DNA from: Alphaproteobacteria bacterium HGW-Alphaproteobacteria-6 | GTDB lineage: Bacteria > Pseudomonadota > Alphaproteobacteria > Rhodobacterales > Rhodobacteraceae | Direction of reading: 5' to 3' | DNA: 39,978 nt | Assembly: GCA_002841115.1 (NCBI GenBank) | Contig: PHEC01000008.1 | Location: 1-39,978, forward strand | Shown: positions 11,201 through 18,616 of the stretch, piece after piece | Numbering within the stretch: position 1 is the stretch's first letter | Layout: the number at the start of each line of letters is the position of its first letter | Position numbers and translations under genes: made by a program | The notes under the pieces: model-generated | Seen by the model: the letters and a program-made list of their open reading frames with translations, nothing else | Databases searched by the model: none | What the model was told of the DNA's origin: nothing

Positions 11201-11652
11201 GCGCTGCGGTCGTCCATCTCGCGAAACCCCGGCGAGACCCGGGCCTCAAGCGGAAAGCGCCGCAAGAGCGCGTTGCAGAAGGAATGGATGGTCTGGATCT
11301 TCAGCCCGCCGGGCGTCTCGATCGCGCGGGCAAAGAGCCGCCGCGCCCGGGCCAGCGTCGCCGAGGTGATCGCGCCCTCGACGCCAAGATCGTGCAGGGC
11401 GTCGCGCAGCGCCGCTTCGGGCAGCATCGCCCATTGTCCCAGGCGTGCCGAAAGACGGTTCTGCATCTCGGCGGCGGCGGCGTTGGTATAGGTCAGGCAC
11501 AGCACCCGCTGCGGTTCGGTCCCGCCCAGCAACAGCCGCGCCACCCGGTCGATCAGCACCCGGGTCTTGCCGGAGCCGGCATTGGCCGACAGCCAGGTCG
11601 ACTGGTCCGGTTCGGCGGCGGTGACCTGTCTGGCGCTGGCGGGATGGCGCAT
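8239..11652 (-). CDS. addA: double-strand break repair helicase-nuclease subunit AddA
   Basis: Catalytic helicase and nuclease subunit of AddAB, which resects DNA double-strand ends for RecA loading (the alphaproteobacterial counterpart of RecBCD). 1137 aa from ATG 11652; the frame extends 14 codons upstream, but this ATG overlaps the addB stop (ATGA). Walker A ANAGSGKT lies at residues 23-30, ILVDEAQDTSPAQWQV marks the UvrD-type motif II, and MTVHGAKGLESPIVILPD the late helicase motifs. A PD-(D/E)XK nuclease closes the protein, with ILAVDFKSN as the D-x-K signature. It is last in the minus-strand run tsaE-amgK-murU-addB-addA. Confidence 0.97.
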   Translation of the reverse strand: MRHPASARQVTAAEPDQSTWLSANAGSGKTRVLIDRVARLLLGGTEPQRVLCLTYTNAAAAEMQNRLSARLGQWAMLPEAALRDALHDLGVEGAITSATLARARRLFARAIETPGGLKIQTIHSFCNALLRRFPLEARVSPGFREMDDRSADLLRGAIVEELAAGLDRGAVDALAAHVGAEDLSRLLADLCRFGDAFARPLDRDAALALFGLPVGFDADRLSRETLDADDADLLAALTPLLLGSSAHDVRDGTKLSLLPVGRDGMAVLRGLEDVMLYGAGATRSAPFTARIGAFPTKALARGAAAPLMARLEALMTRVEVARSRRIALAAAEKSVALHRFAAAFLPRYHARKAAHGWLDFDDLITLSARLLSDRGVASWVLFRLDGGIDHILVDEAQDTSPAQWQVIERLAEEFTAGEGARGKDRTIFVVGDKKQSIYSFQGADLDAFDRMERHFGAKFAAAGSALRPLALDYSFRSSDAILRVVDLTFDERVNRGLGGTPKHLAFHDNRPGRVDLWAALPKADKAEPDNWYDPVDLLPETHEVVVLADRIAAAIRGMIDEGVQIPDGDGARPVHEGDFLILVQRRSDLFEQIIRACKAAGLAIAGADRLKLGAELAVRDLAAVLSFLATPEDDLSLAAALRSPLFGWSEAALYDLAHGRAKGAYLWAALRAREADFPETLATLHALRDSADFLRPFELIERVLIRHDGRRRLLARLGAEAEDGIDALLAQAMTYEQSEVPSLTGFLAWMDTGDTDVKRRLDTASRAIRVMTVHGAKGLESPIVILPDTAKRSVQPRSEILRLDEGAEGPGPAVWRTASGESPERIAAAVSAMAAREAAERMRLLYVAMTRAESWLIVCAAGDTGTGEQSWYALIEAAMEKAGAVTALPDGGAFDFGPGKRVELGRWPDDLKAAAAPVAALPPLPDWAGRRAPPLVEDAAVLAPSALGGAKALAGETGAPGWDEAAAMRRGTALHRLLEHLPLWPRADWPMIAEALVQSLEDGPDPAETEPLLAEAARVLTDPALAALFAPGTLAEVELTAALPTLGGRRAQGTIDRLLIGAERILAVDFKSNAIVPADAGAVPDGLLRQMGAYAEMLAQIYPGRRIETAILWTKAARLMPLPHDIVRAALAATSIP

Positions 11653-14597
11653 CAGCCGACCTCCTCGGGGCCGGGTGCATCGCCGACCTGCCATTCGCCG
11701 TGCCGTGCCAGATGGTCGTAGGCCCCGGCCTCGCGCCGCTCGAACAGTGCGCGGCGCGCGGTATAGCCGGTCTCGCGCCGGTTGTAGGCCGCGATCAGCC
11801 GGTTCAGGTCGCGCCAGACCTCGGCAATCGTCTCGGCGTCGATCTCATGGCGCCGCTCGGCGCCGTCGCCACCAAGCTGGATATAGCTGACCGCCTCGAC
11901 CCGGCGCGGACCGAGCGCCGCGAACCCGCCGCGCTCGGCCAACGCTGCTTCAAGAAGCAGTTGCTTATCGAACGCCTTCATCTGCGTCGGGCTTGGCGGT
12001 TTGCCGGTCTTGTAGTCGTGGATATGCACCCGCCCGTCGGTCAGAAGATCGATCCGGTCGGGCCGCGCGGTCAGGGTGAAATCGACCCTGTCCAGCCGGA
12101 CAGAGCCCTTTTGCTCGATGATCACCGGTTCGCCGCGCTGCTGCCGCGCGGCTTCGGCGGTGATGAAGCGGTCGGCGATCCGCGCCAGTTTCGCCAGCCA
12201 CAGACGCTGCGCGCCGGGCCAGGAAATCTCGGCCGCCAGCACCTCTTCGGCCAGCGCCAGAAGCCGGGCGCGCGCGGCCTCGTCGGTCTCGCCGGGCGGG
12301 CGCTCGCGGATGAACCGCTCGATGATCCGGTGCACGATCTGCCCGCGCAGCGCCGCCCCCGGTTCGGGTTGCAGCGGATCGAGCGGGCGCAGCCGCAGGA
12401 TCCGTTCGGCATAGACCGCATAGGGGTCGCGGATCAGCGTGCGGATCGCGGTGACCGGCAATTCGCGCGGCCGCGCTGTGACCGGCGGGCGGGGCGAGGG
12501 GCGCCGGGCCGGGCTGACCGGCGCGGCCGGCGTGTCAAGCGCCGCCGCCAGCTGCAGCCAGTGATCGCCGCGCGCCCGCATCATCGCCAGCGCCTCGGGC
12601 CCGCCCGCCGCCGGCAGGCCCTGCAACAGGTTGATCAGCCGCGCCAGCCAGCGCGACGGCACCGTCTCGGCCTCGGCATCGCGGACCGCCCGTGCCAGCA
12701 CCACCTCGGGCGCGCCGGCGGCCTGCTGGAAGTCATGCGCAGAGAGCCCGATCTGGCGTTCCGGCAGCAACAGCCCGGCGCGAAGCCGCATCTGCCGCGA
12801 CATCCAAGGATCGGGCGCCGCGGCCGGCGGCCAGACCCGTTCGTTCAGCCCGCCGAGGATGACCAGATCGCAGCCCTGAACCCGCGCCTCGAGCGTGCCC
12901 CAGATGGCGATCGCCGGATGAGCCGCCTCGGTCTGCCGGACCGTGTCCCCTGCCAGGATCGCGGCCAGAAGATCGCCGTAGCCATCGGCCGAGAAGGTGC
13001 CGCCATGCACTGCCTCGCGCTCAAGCAGGTCCATCGCGCGCCGGGCAATGATCCCGGCCTCGCGTTGCCACAGCCCGCTTTGGCCGGCGTCGCCGGCAGG
13101 ACCAACAGCCAGCGTCTCGGCCAGCACCAGATGAGTGCGGACAAGGCTTGCAAGCGGCTGATCGGCCACCGCGGCGGCGCTGTCCAGCGCCGTGCCCAAC
13201 CAGTCGGCCCAGGCGATCCGGGCGCCGTCGCCGGCGCTTGCCGCCCAGCGCCGGATGTCGTCGCCATCCGGAAAGGCCGGCCCGCGGCGGCGCAGCCGCA
13301 GCTCAAGGTCGCGGGTCAGGCGCAGATGTTCGCCACGATCGCCGCCCGAGGCTGAGAGCGGGTGTTTCAGCAGCGCCAGCAGCGGCGCGAAGGGTGCACG
13401 GTGCCCGAACAGCCCGGCGACCTGACGCAGGAACCGCCCCGGCGGGCTGAGCGACAGTGGTTGGCCGGCACTGTCATCGGGCACGATCCCCCAGCGGTCG
13501 AGAACCGCCGCAACCCGCCGCGACAGCGTCCGGTCCGGGGTGATCAAGGCGGCCCGGCGCCCGGTCTCGGCCGCCTCGCGCAGGATCAGCGCGATCGCCG
13601 TCGCCTCGGCGCGCGGGGTCTCGGCCGCGATCAGCGTCATGCGGCCGGTCGCCTGGTCGAGCGCGGCAAGTTCGGCGCCCTCGCTCAGCCACTGGTCGGT
13701 CACCGGCGCTGGCCGCAGCGCCAGCGAGATGACCCGGCCCCGCGCCGGATCGGGCGCCGCCGATGCCGTCCAGGGCCGGACATCGGCCGGCCCGATCGCC
13801 AGTGCCCGCATCAGCCGCAGGAAGCGGAACTGCGGGTGATCCTCATTCGGAACCGATCCGGAATCGAGACTATTCCAGCCAAAATCAGGCATGTCGAAGT
13901 CAAATCCCGGCAAGATCGCCGCGCCCTGCGGCAGCCGCGCCACCGCCTCGATCAGCATCGCCGTCGTGCCCCGCGACCCGGTCGATCCGGCGACGATCAC
14001 CGGCGCTGTCGGCGGATCGGCCTGCCAGCGCGCGACCAGCGCCGCGACGACCCGGCGCTGGCGCACCTCGGCGTCGGGGGCCGCGTCATCGCCATGATAG
14101 CGCGCGATGATGCGGAGGAAGGCCAGGCTGCGCTCCCAATGGGCGGCGTGATCCTCGGCCAGGCCGGGGGCTTCCAGAACCTCGGGGGAAACCCCTTCGC
14201 CCTGCATCTCGTCCAGCAGCCGGGCCAGGCTGTCGGCCAGATCGAAGGCAGCGTGCTGCGGGGCGATGTCGGGCTCGCGTGCCAGCAGACGGGTGACCAG
14301 CTGCATCAGTTCCAGCCGCCGGCGCAGGGGCGGGACCGGCGGCGCCACCCCGGCCAGCGGCTCGCGGCCAAGATCGGTGATCAGCCGCAGCCGTGGCAGG
14401 AACCGCGCGCCGTGACCGGCAAAGGCCGCGCGGACCCGGCGCAGCATCCGGCCGGTGTTGAGATAGAGCGTCGCCGCCGCCATCGCCTCGGGCGGCTGGC
14501 CGGCCAGGCGGGCGGTGATCCCCTCGACCACCAGACGCGGAAAATCCGCGCCCGGTGGCAGCCCGAAAAGCCGTGGCGTCGGCGCGTCGTCAAACAT
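11652..14597 (-). CDS. addB: double-strand break repair protein AddB
   Basis: Partner of AddA; the second nuclease and Chi-recognition subunit of the complex. 981 aa. The N-terminus is the degenerate helicase fold (FGLPPGADFPRLVVEG) with no intact Walker A GKT, typical of alphaproteobacterial AddB. The C-terminal PD-(D/E)XK nuclease is intact: ERPPGETDEAARAR region, then RPDRIDLL and HIHDYKTGKPP. No cysteines are visible around the nuclease, so it lacks the Fe-S staple known from Bacillus AddB. The start overlaps the nucleotidyltransferase gene by 8 bp and the stop overlaps addA by 4 nt. Confidence 0.96.
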   Translation of the reverse strand: MFDDAPTPRLFGLPPGADFPRLVVEGITARLAGQPPEAMAAATLYLNTGRMLRRVRAAFAGHGARFLPRLRLITDLGREPLAGVAPPVPPLRRRLELMQLVTRLLAREPDIAPQHAAFDLADSLARLLDEMQGEGVSPEVLEAPGLAEDHAAHWERSLAFLRIIARYHGDDAAPDAEVRQRRVVAALVARWQADPPTAPVIVAGSTGSRGTTAMLIEAVARLPQGAAILPGFDFDMPDFGWNSLDSGSVPNEDHPQFRFLRLMRALAIGPADVRPWTASAAPDPARGRVISLALRPAPVTDQWLSEGAELAALDQATGRMTLIAAETPRAEATAIALILREAAETGRRAALITPDRTLSRRVAAVLDRWGIVPDDSAGQPLSLSPPGRFLRQVAGLFGHRAPFAPLLALLKHPLSASGGDRGEHLRLTRDLELRLRRRGPAFPDGDDIRRWAASAGDGARIAWADWLGTALDSAAAVADQPLASLVRTHLVLAETLAVGPAGDAGQSGLWQREAGIIARRAMDLLEREAVHGGTFSADGYGDLLAAILAGDTVRQTEAAHPAIAIWGTLEARVQGCDLVILGGLNERVWPPAAAPDPWMSRQMRLRAGLLLPERQIGLSAHDFQQAAGAPEVVLARAVRDAEAETVPSRWLARLINLLQGLPAAGGPEALAMMRARGDHWLQLAAALDTPAAPVSPARRPSPRPPVTARPRELPVTAIRTLIRDPYAVYAERILRLRPLDPLQPEPGAALRGQIVHRIIERFIRERPPGETDEAARARLLALAEEVLAAEISWPGAQRLWLAKLARIADRFITAEAARQQRGEPVIIEQKGSVRLDRVDFTLTARPDRIDLLTDGRVHIHDYKTGKPPSPTQMKAFDKQLLLEAALAERGGFAALGPRRVEAVSYIQLGGDGAERRHEIDAETIAEVWRDLNRLIAAYNRRETGYTARRALFERREAGAYDHLARHGEWQVGDAPGPEEVG

Positions 14598-15294
14598 CGG
14601 CGCGCCCCTCTGCCGTCAGCACCGCCTCGGCCAGGGCGATTGCCTCGGGCCGGCCGACATCGCACCAGCCGCCGGGGTGGAGCAGCCCGAAAAGCCCGCC
14701 GTCGGCCGCCATCCGGTCCCAGACCGGGTTCAGAGAAAAGCAGCGTTGGGACATCGCCGCAAGCCGATCCGTGGCGATGATCCCGGCCCCGGAATAGACC
14801 AGGTCGCCGCCACGTGTCAGCCGCCCGTCGGCGGCCATGGCGAAATCGCCCGGCCCGGGATGGCCGGTCGCCCGCGGCTTCGGCACCAGAAGCAAGAGCG
14901 CCTCCATCCGCGCCGGATCCCAGGCGTCGCGCAACCGGGTCAGCGGGTTGGCCCCGGTCCAGACCGCATCGCTGTTGAGGGTGAAGACCGGCCCCGGCCC
15001 GAGCAGCGGCAGCGCCAGCTTCAGCCCGCCGCCGGTCTCGGCAATCGGCGCCTCCTCGGGCGAAAAGCGGATATCGGCGCGGCCCGACAGATGGGCGCGG
15101 ATCTGCTCGCCCCGGTAATGCAGGTTGACGACGATGCGGCCGATGCCGGCGGCACCGGCGATGTCGAGCGCATGGTCGATCAGCGCCCGGCCGGCGACCG
15201 CGATCAGCGGCTTTGGCCGATCGGCCGCAAGCGCGCCCATGCGGGTGCCGAAGCCGGCGGCATAAAGCATCAGGGCGTCGGGCTCTGGCCGCAT
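14590..15294 (-). CDS. murU: sugar-1-phosphate nucleotidyltransferase, MurU type
   Basis: Predicted to transfer a nucleotide to a sugar-1-phosphate, most likely UMP to MurNAc-alpha-1-P in the anabolic recycling of peptidoglycan. 234 aa. The signature AAGFGTRM (about residues 12-19) and RPKPLIAVAGRALIDHAL (26-43) are the nucleotide-binding motif of this superfamily. The start at 15294 keeps the conserved lead MRPEPDALML; an internal ATG at 15270 overlaps the stop of the kinase gene and is the alternative. The upstream neighbour is an AmgK-type sugar kinase, and the pair amgK-murU is the known MurNAc salvage route. Mannose-1-phosphate guanylyltransferase is the common alternative annotation. 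Confidence 0.85.
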   Translation of the reverse strand: MRPEPDALMLYAAGFGTRMGALAADRPKPLIAVAGRALIDHALDIAGAAGIGRIVVNLHYRGEQIRAHLSGRADIRFSPEEAPIAETGGGLKLALPLLGPGPVFTLNSDAVWTGANPLTRLRDAWDPARMEALLLLVPKPRATGHPGPGDFAMAADGRLTRGGDLVYSGAGIIATDRLAAMSQRCFSLNPVWDRMAADGGLFGLLHPGGWCDVGRPEAIALAEAVLTAEGRADV

Positions 15295-16289
15295 CGATCA
15301 AGGATCCTCTGCACCCGTGCGGGTGTCGGTTCGGGAATGGTGTCGCGCACCGCGCGGGCCAGCTCGGCCAGGTTGGGATGCGCCAGGTCGCGCTCCAGAT
15401 ACCCCCAGACCCGGGGCATGAAGTCAAGGTAGCGCGGCTTGCCGGACTGCATCGCCAGCCGGGCAAAGACGCCGAGGATGCGCAGGTTGCGCTGCGCCCC
15501 GATCAGCGCGTAGACCGCCGAAAACCGGGTCTGATCCAGCCCTTTCGCGGCGCAGTAGCGGGTGATCTCGCGGGCCTCGGTCACGGCCGGAACCTCGCGC
15601 CGGGCGTCTTGCAAGAGCGAGACCAGATCATAGGCCGGATCGGCCGCGACCGCGTCCTGGAAATCGAGAAGGCCGACCCGTCCGGGCATCGGCCGATCGG
15701 CCAGCCAGACCAGGTTCTCGGCGTGAAAGTCGCGCAGGCAAGTCACCGGACCGGCATGGCAAAGGCGGGCATGGGCGCGCGCGATCAGCCCCGCGATCAT
15801 GCCCGCCTCGGCAGAGTCCCCTTCACCGCAGCCGGGCAGATACCAGAGCAGGACCAGGTCGGTCATCGCGCCCAGCGTCGGGCCGTCGAGCGTGGCAAGA
15901 AAGGTGGCGGCGGGATGGCGGTGAAGATCGACCAGAAATTCCGTTGCCGCGGGGTAAAGATCAGCCTCGCGCCCGGGTTCGGCATCAAGAAGCCGGGCGA
16001 AAAGCCCGTCGCCGAGATCCTCGAGCAGCAGAAAGCCGGCGTCATGGTCAGCCTGCAAAAGCCGGGGCGCCGAATAGCCCTGCGCCAGAAGCCAGTCCGC
16101 AACCCGGACGAAGCGGCGGGTGTCCTGCCCGGCCGCCGGCGGCGCGTCCATCAGGACCGCCCTTTGCGTGCCCAGCGTCAGCCGCCGGTAGCTGCGCGCC
16201 GAGGCATCGCCGGCCAGTGGCCGCGACACCGCGTCCTGCCAGCCGGCGGCACGCAGAAAGCCGGCCGCATCGCGCGCGGCCCCGGTCAT
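15270..16289 (-). CDS. amgK: anomeric sugar kinase, AmgK-like phosphotransferase
   Basis: Aminoglycoside-phosphotransferase-fold kinase, predicted to phosphorylate MurNAc/GlcNAc at the anomeric position for peptidoglycan recycling. 339 aa from ATG 16289, which overlaps the tsaE stop (ATGA); the open frame continues upstream but antiparallel to tsaE logic, so it is not used. The catalytic loop reads CLRDFHAENLVWL (Asp base plus Asn), and the Mg-binding motif is GLLDFQDA, both in AmgK style rather than the HGD of antibiotic kinases. The nucleotide-binding N-lobe begins LAGDASARSYRRL. It is directly followed by the MurU-type gene, which supports the assignment; substrate is inferred. Confidence 0.85.
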   Translation of the reverse strand: MTGAARDAAGFLRAAGWQDAVSRPLAGDASARSYRRLTLGTQRAVLMDAPPAAGQDTRRFVRVADWLLAQGYSAPRLLQADHDAGFLLLEDLGDGLFARLLDAEPGREADLYPAATEFLVDLHRHPAATFLATLDGPTLGAMTDLVLLWYLPGCGEGDSAEAGMIAGLIARAHARLCHAGPVTCLRDFHAENLVWLADRPMPGRVGLLDFQDAVAADPAYDLVSLLQDARREVPAVTEAREITRYCAAKGLDQTRFSAVYALIGAQRNLRILGVFARLAMQSGKPRYLDFMPRVWGYLERDLAHPNLAELARAVRDTIPEPTPARVQRILDRCGQSPTP

Positions 16290-16822
16290 GCCCGGCCGCC
16301 GGCGCTGCCGATCGCGCCGATCAGCGCCGCCCAGCGCGGATCGCCGGCGGCAAACCGGGCGAGGCGTGCGTCCTCGTCGCCCGCGACCGGCGCCAGCGAC
16401 ATCCGCAGGGCCGTGGCCGGCGCACCCCGGCCAAGCCGGTCGGGCCATTCGACCAGGCAGATCGCCGTCGCAAAGGCCTCGTCCAGCCCAAGTTCGCTCA
16501 GGTCGCCGGCACCGGACAGCCGGTAAAGATCGACATGCCAGATCGCGCAGTCGCCGGCCTCGTAGATCTGGACCAGCGTGTAGCTGGGCGAGGGGACATC
16601 CTCGGACTGGCCGAGGGCGGCAAGGCGAGCCTGGATCAGCGCCCGGCAGAAATGAGTCTTTCCCGCCCCGATCGGGCCGTCGATCAGCATGGTGTCGCCG
16701 GCCCGCAACCGTGGTGCCAGCCAGGCAGCCAGCCGTGCCGTCGCCTCGGGCGAAGGCAGCGCGATCTCGGCGGAGAGCGGCGGGTTGTCGGGTGGCAGGT
16801 TGTCGGGTGGTGGTGGGCACAT
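16286..16822 (-). CDS. tsaE: tRNA N6-threonylcarbamoyladenosine biosynthesis ATPase TsaE
   Basis: P-loop ATPase that supports the TsaB-TsaD complex in making t6A at position 37 of ANN-decoding tRNAs. 178 aa. Walker A GPIGAGKT at residues 49-56, then VPSPSYTLVQIY and HVDLYRL, which are diagnostic of TsaE, and the ICLVEWPDRLG strand. The N-terminus contains a short Pro-rich duplication (PPDN twice, encoded by a small DNA repeat near 16786-16815) that is unlikely to matter. It heads the run tsaE-amgK-murU-addB-addA; tsaD sits elsewhere in this window (29220-30314). Confidence 0.95.
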   Translation of the reverse strand: MCPPPPDNLPPDNPPLSAEIALPSPEATARLAAWLAPRLRAGDTMLIDGPIGAGKTHFCRALIQARLAALGQSEDVPSPSYTLVQIYEAGDCAIWHVDLYRLSGAGDLSELGLDEAFATAICLVEWPDRLGRGAPATALRMSLAPVAGDEDARLARFAAGDPRWAALIGAIGSAGGRA

Positions 16823-16881
16823 GGCCCGATCTTACCGGCCGGCGCGGGGCCCGCAAGGCGAATGCTGGCGGGCGTCCGGGA

Positions 16882-18489
16882 TCAGGCCGGCAGCGCGCCG
16901 ATGCCGGCCGGCAGGGTGGTCTCGGGGCGCGGCCTGCGGCTGCGCCGCACCGAGGGCCGATCCGGCTGCGCCTCGCTGAAGCCGATCAGCGTGGCACCCC
17001 CCGACAGCGGCACGAAACGGCAATGCAACACCTCGCCGTCCGGGCGCTGGACCTCGGCCGACCATTCTGCCCGCTCGCCGATGTCGCCGACGAAGTCGCG
17101 CGCATCGCCCCAGGCCGGGTTCGGCCGGGTTTCCGCCTGCCACAGCCGGCACGAATCGACGATGGTGATCCGCCCCAGCGTCGCCCCGGGATCGACCCCC
17201 CAGAGCCGGGCATAGGCCGCGTTCGACAAGGTCAGCTCTCCGGCCGAGGAGAATACCGCGATTGCCTCGTCCAGGCTGTCGACCACTTCCTGCCCCAGTT
17301 CCAGTTCGGAGCGGAAGCGCCGGGTCAGCGACATTTCCGCGCTGATGTCCTCGAGCAGGAAGGCGACCGCGCCGTCGGGGTGCGGGCGGCCGGTGACGCG
17401 GTAGGTCTGGCCCGAGGCAAGCGACCAGGTTTCCTCGAAAAAGCCGGAGGATGCCGCCTTTTCAAGCTCGGTCATCTGCTGGCGCCAGCTGCGGTAATCC
17501 TTGGGCTCGGGGATCACGCGGGCCTCGCGCAGCCGGTCGAGAAAGGCGAAAAGCGTCGGCCGGGCCGACAGGAATTCCGCACCAAGCGTGGTCAGGTCGA
17601 TCAGCGCGGGATTGAAGAGCGCAAGCTGGCGCTGGCGGTCGAAGATTGCCAGGCCGATCGGCAGATGGGCGAAGGTCTTGCTGAGCGTCTGGATGAATTC
17701 GCGCAGCGCGGTCTCGGCCTTGACCACGGCATCGGCCGCCAGGGCATAGTGCAACGTGCCGTCGCCGGCCGGGCGGGCATGGCAGTCATACCAGCGCCCC
17801 GTCGCATTGCCCGGCAGGCTGGCGCACAGCCGCCGCGGGCCGCTTGGCGATGCCGCATCACGGCCAAGGTCGAACAGGCGCGGCAGGGGCCAGGTCAGGT
17901 CGGCCGGGTCGTCCCGGTCCGCACCGGTGGCGGCGCGAAGATAGGCCTGGTTGGCCCAGGTCACCATGCCCTCGCCGTTCTGGCGCCAGATCAGGACCGG
18001 AGCGCTGCCCAGCATTTCGCGCAGTTGCGCCAGCTCTTCGTCCTGCGCGCGCTGGCTCAGGCTGTCGACAAAGACGCCCTCGCCGTCGATCGCCGGGTCA
18101 CTTACCGTCAGCCGCACATGGCTGCCGAGATGCTCGGCGCGAAGGCGCAGCCCGTCGCTGCCCCCCAGATCGACCTCGCCGCGTTCACCGAGGCCGGCGA
18201 TGGCGGCGTCGAAGCCGGAGATGCGCTGCGCGAGATAGCCCGACAGCCGGTTCCAGTCCGATCCCGCCCCCGACATCGTGGCGAGAAGCGCGCGGGCCGG
18301 GGTTGTGGCGTCGACCAGGTCGTCATCCTCGAACAGGAAGATCGCCGGTTCGGCCGCGGTCGTCAGGCCGACCCGCGCCGGGCGCCGGTCGCGGCGTCGC
18401 GGCAGGGCCGACAGGATCAGAAGCGCCACGAGGGCGGCGGCAACCGATGTCATGACGATGACGCCGGCGAGCAAGAGCGAGGTTATCAT
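16882..18489 (-). CDS. membrane-anchored multi-PAS protein without an output domain
   Basis: Predicted sensory protein of 535 aa starting at ATG 18489 (GGGA about 6 nt upstream; a TTG at 18504 is the alternative). One N-terminal transmembrane helix, MITSLLLAGVIVMTSVAAALVALLIL, is followed by two or three PAS-like domains: around SAPVLIWRQNGEGMVTWANQAY, HLPIGLAIFDRQRQLALFNPAL and DSLDEAIAVFSSAGELTLSNAAY. The protein ends in a basic Arg-rich tail. No His-kinase H-box, ATPase, GGDEF or EAL motif follows, so it either works as a scaffold/pseudo-sensor or signals through a partner. It lies 60 bp downstream of no other gene and next to regB, which may be coincidence. Function unknown. Confidence 0.8.
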   Translation of the reverse strand: MITSLLLAGVIVMTSVAAALVALLILSALPRRRDRRPARVGLTTAAEPAIFLFEDDDLVDATTPARALLATMSGAGSDWNRLSGYLAQRISGFDAAIAGLGERGEVDLGGSDGLRLRAEHLGSHVRLTVSDPAIDGEGVFVDSLSQRAQDEELAQLREMLGSAPVLIWRQNGEGMVTWANQAYLRAATGADRDDPADLTWPLPRLFDLGRDAASPSGPRRLCASLPGNATGRWYDCHARPAGDGTLHYALAADAVVKAETALREFIQTLSKTFAHLPIGLAIFDRQRQLALFNPALIDLTTLGAEFLSARPTLFAFLDRLREARVIPEPKDYRSWRQQMTELEKAASSGFFEETWSLASGQTYRVTGRPHPDGAVAFLLEDISAEMSLTRRFRSELELGQEVVDSLDEAIAVFSSAGELTLSNAAYARLWGVDPGATLGRITIVDSCRLWQAETRPNPAWGDARDFVGDIGERAEWSAEVQRPDGEVLHCRFVPLSGGATLIGFSEAQPDRPSVRRSRRPRPETTLPAGIGALPA

Positions 18490-18616
18490 GTCGTTCCCGT
18501 TCAACCCTGTAATGGCCCGAAACCCTTCAGCGCAGGGTTCCCGTAATCCGTTAACGGGCCGTTAATCGCACAACTTTTAGGTGAAATTTCGGCAGAATCG
18601 GGAAAAAACCGGCCGT

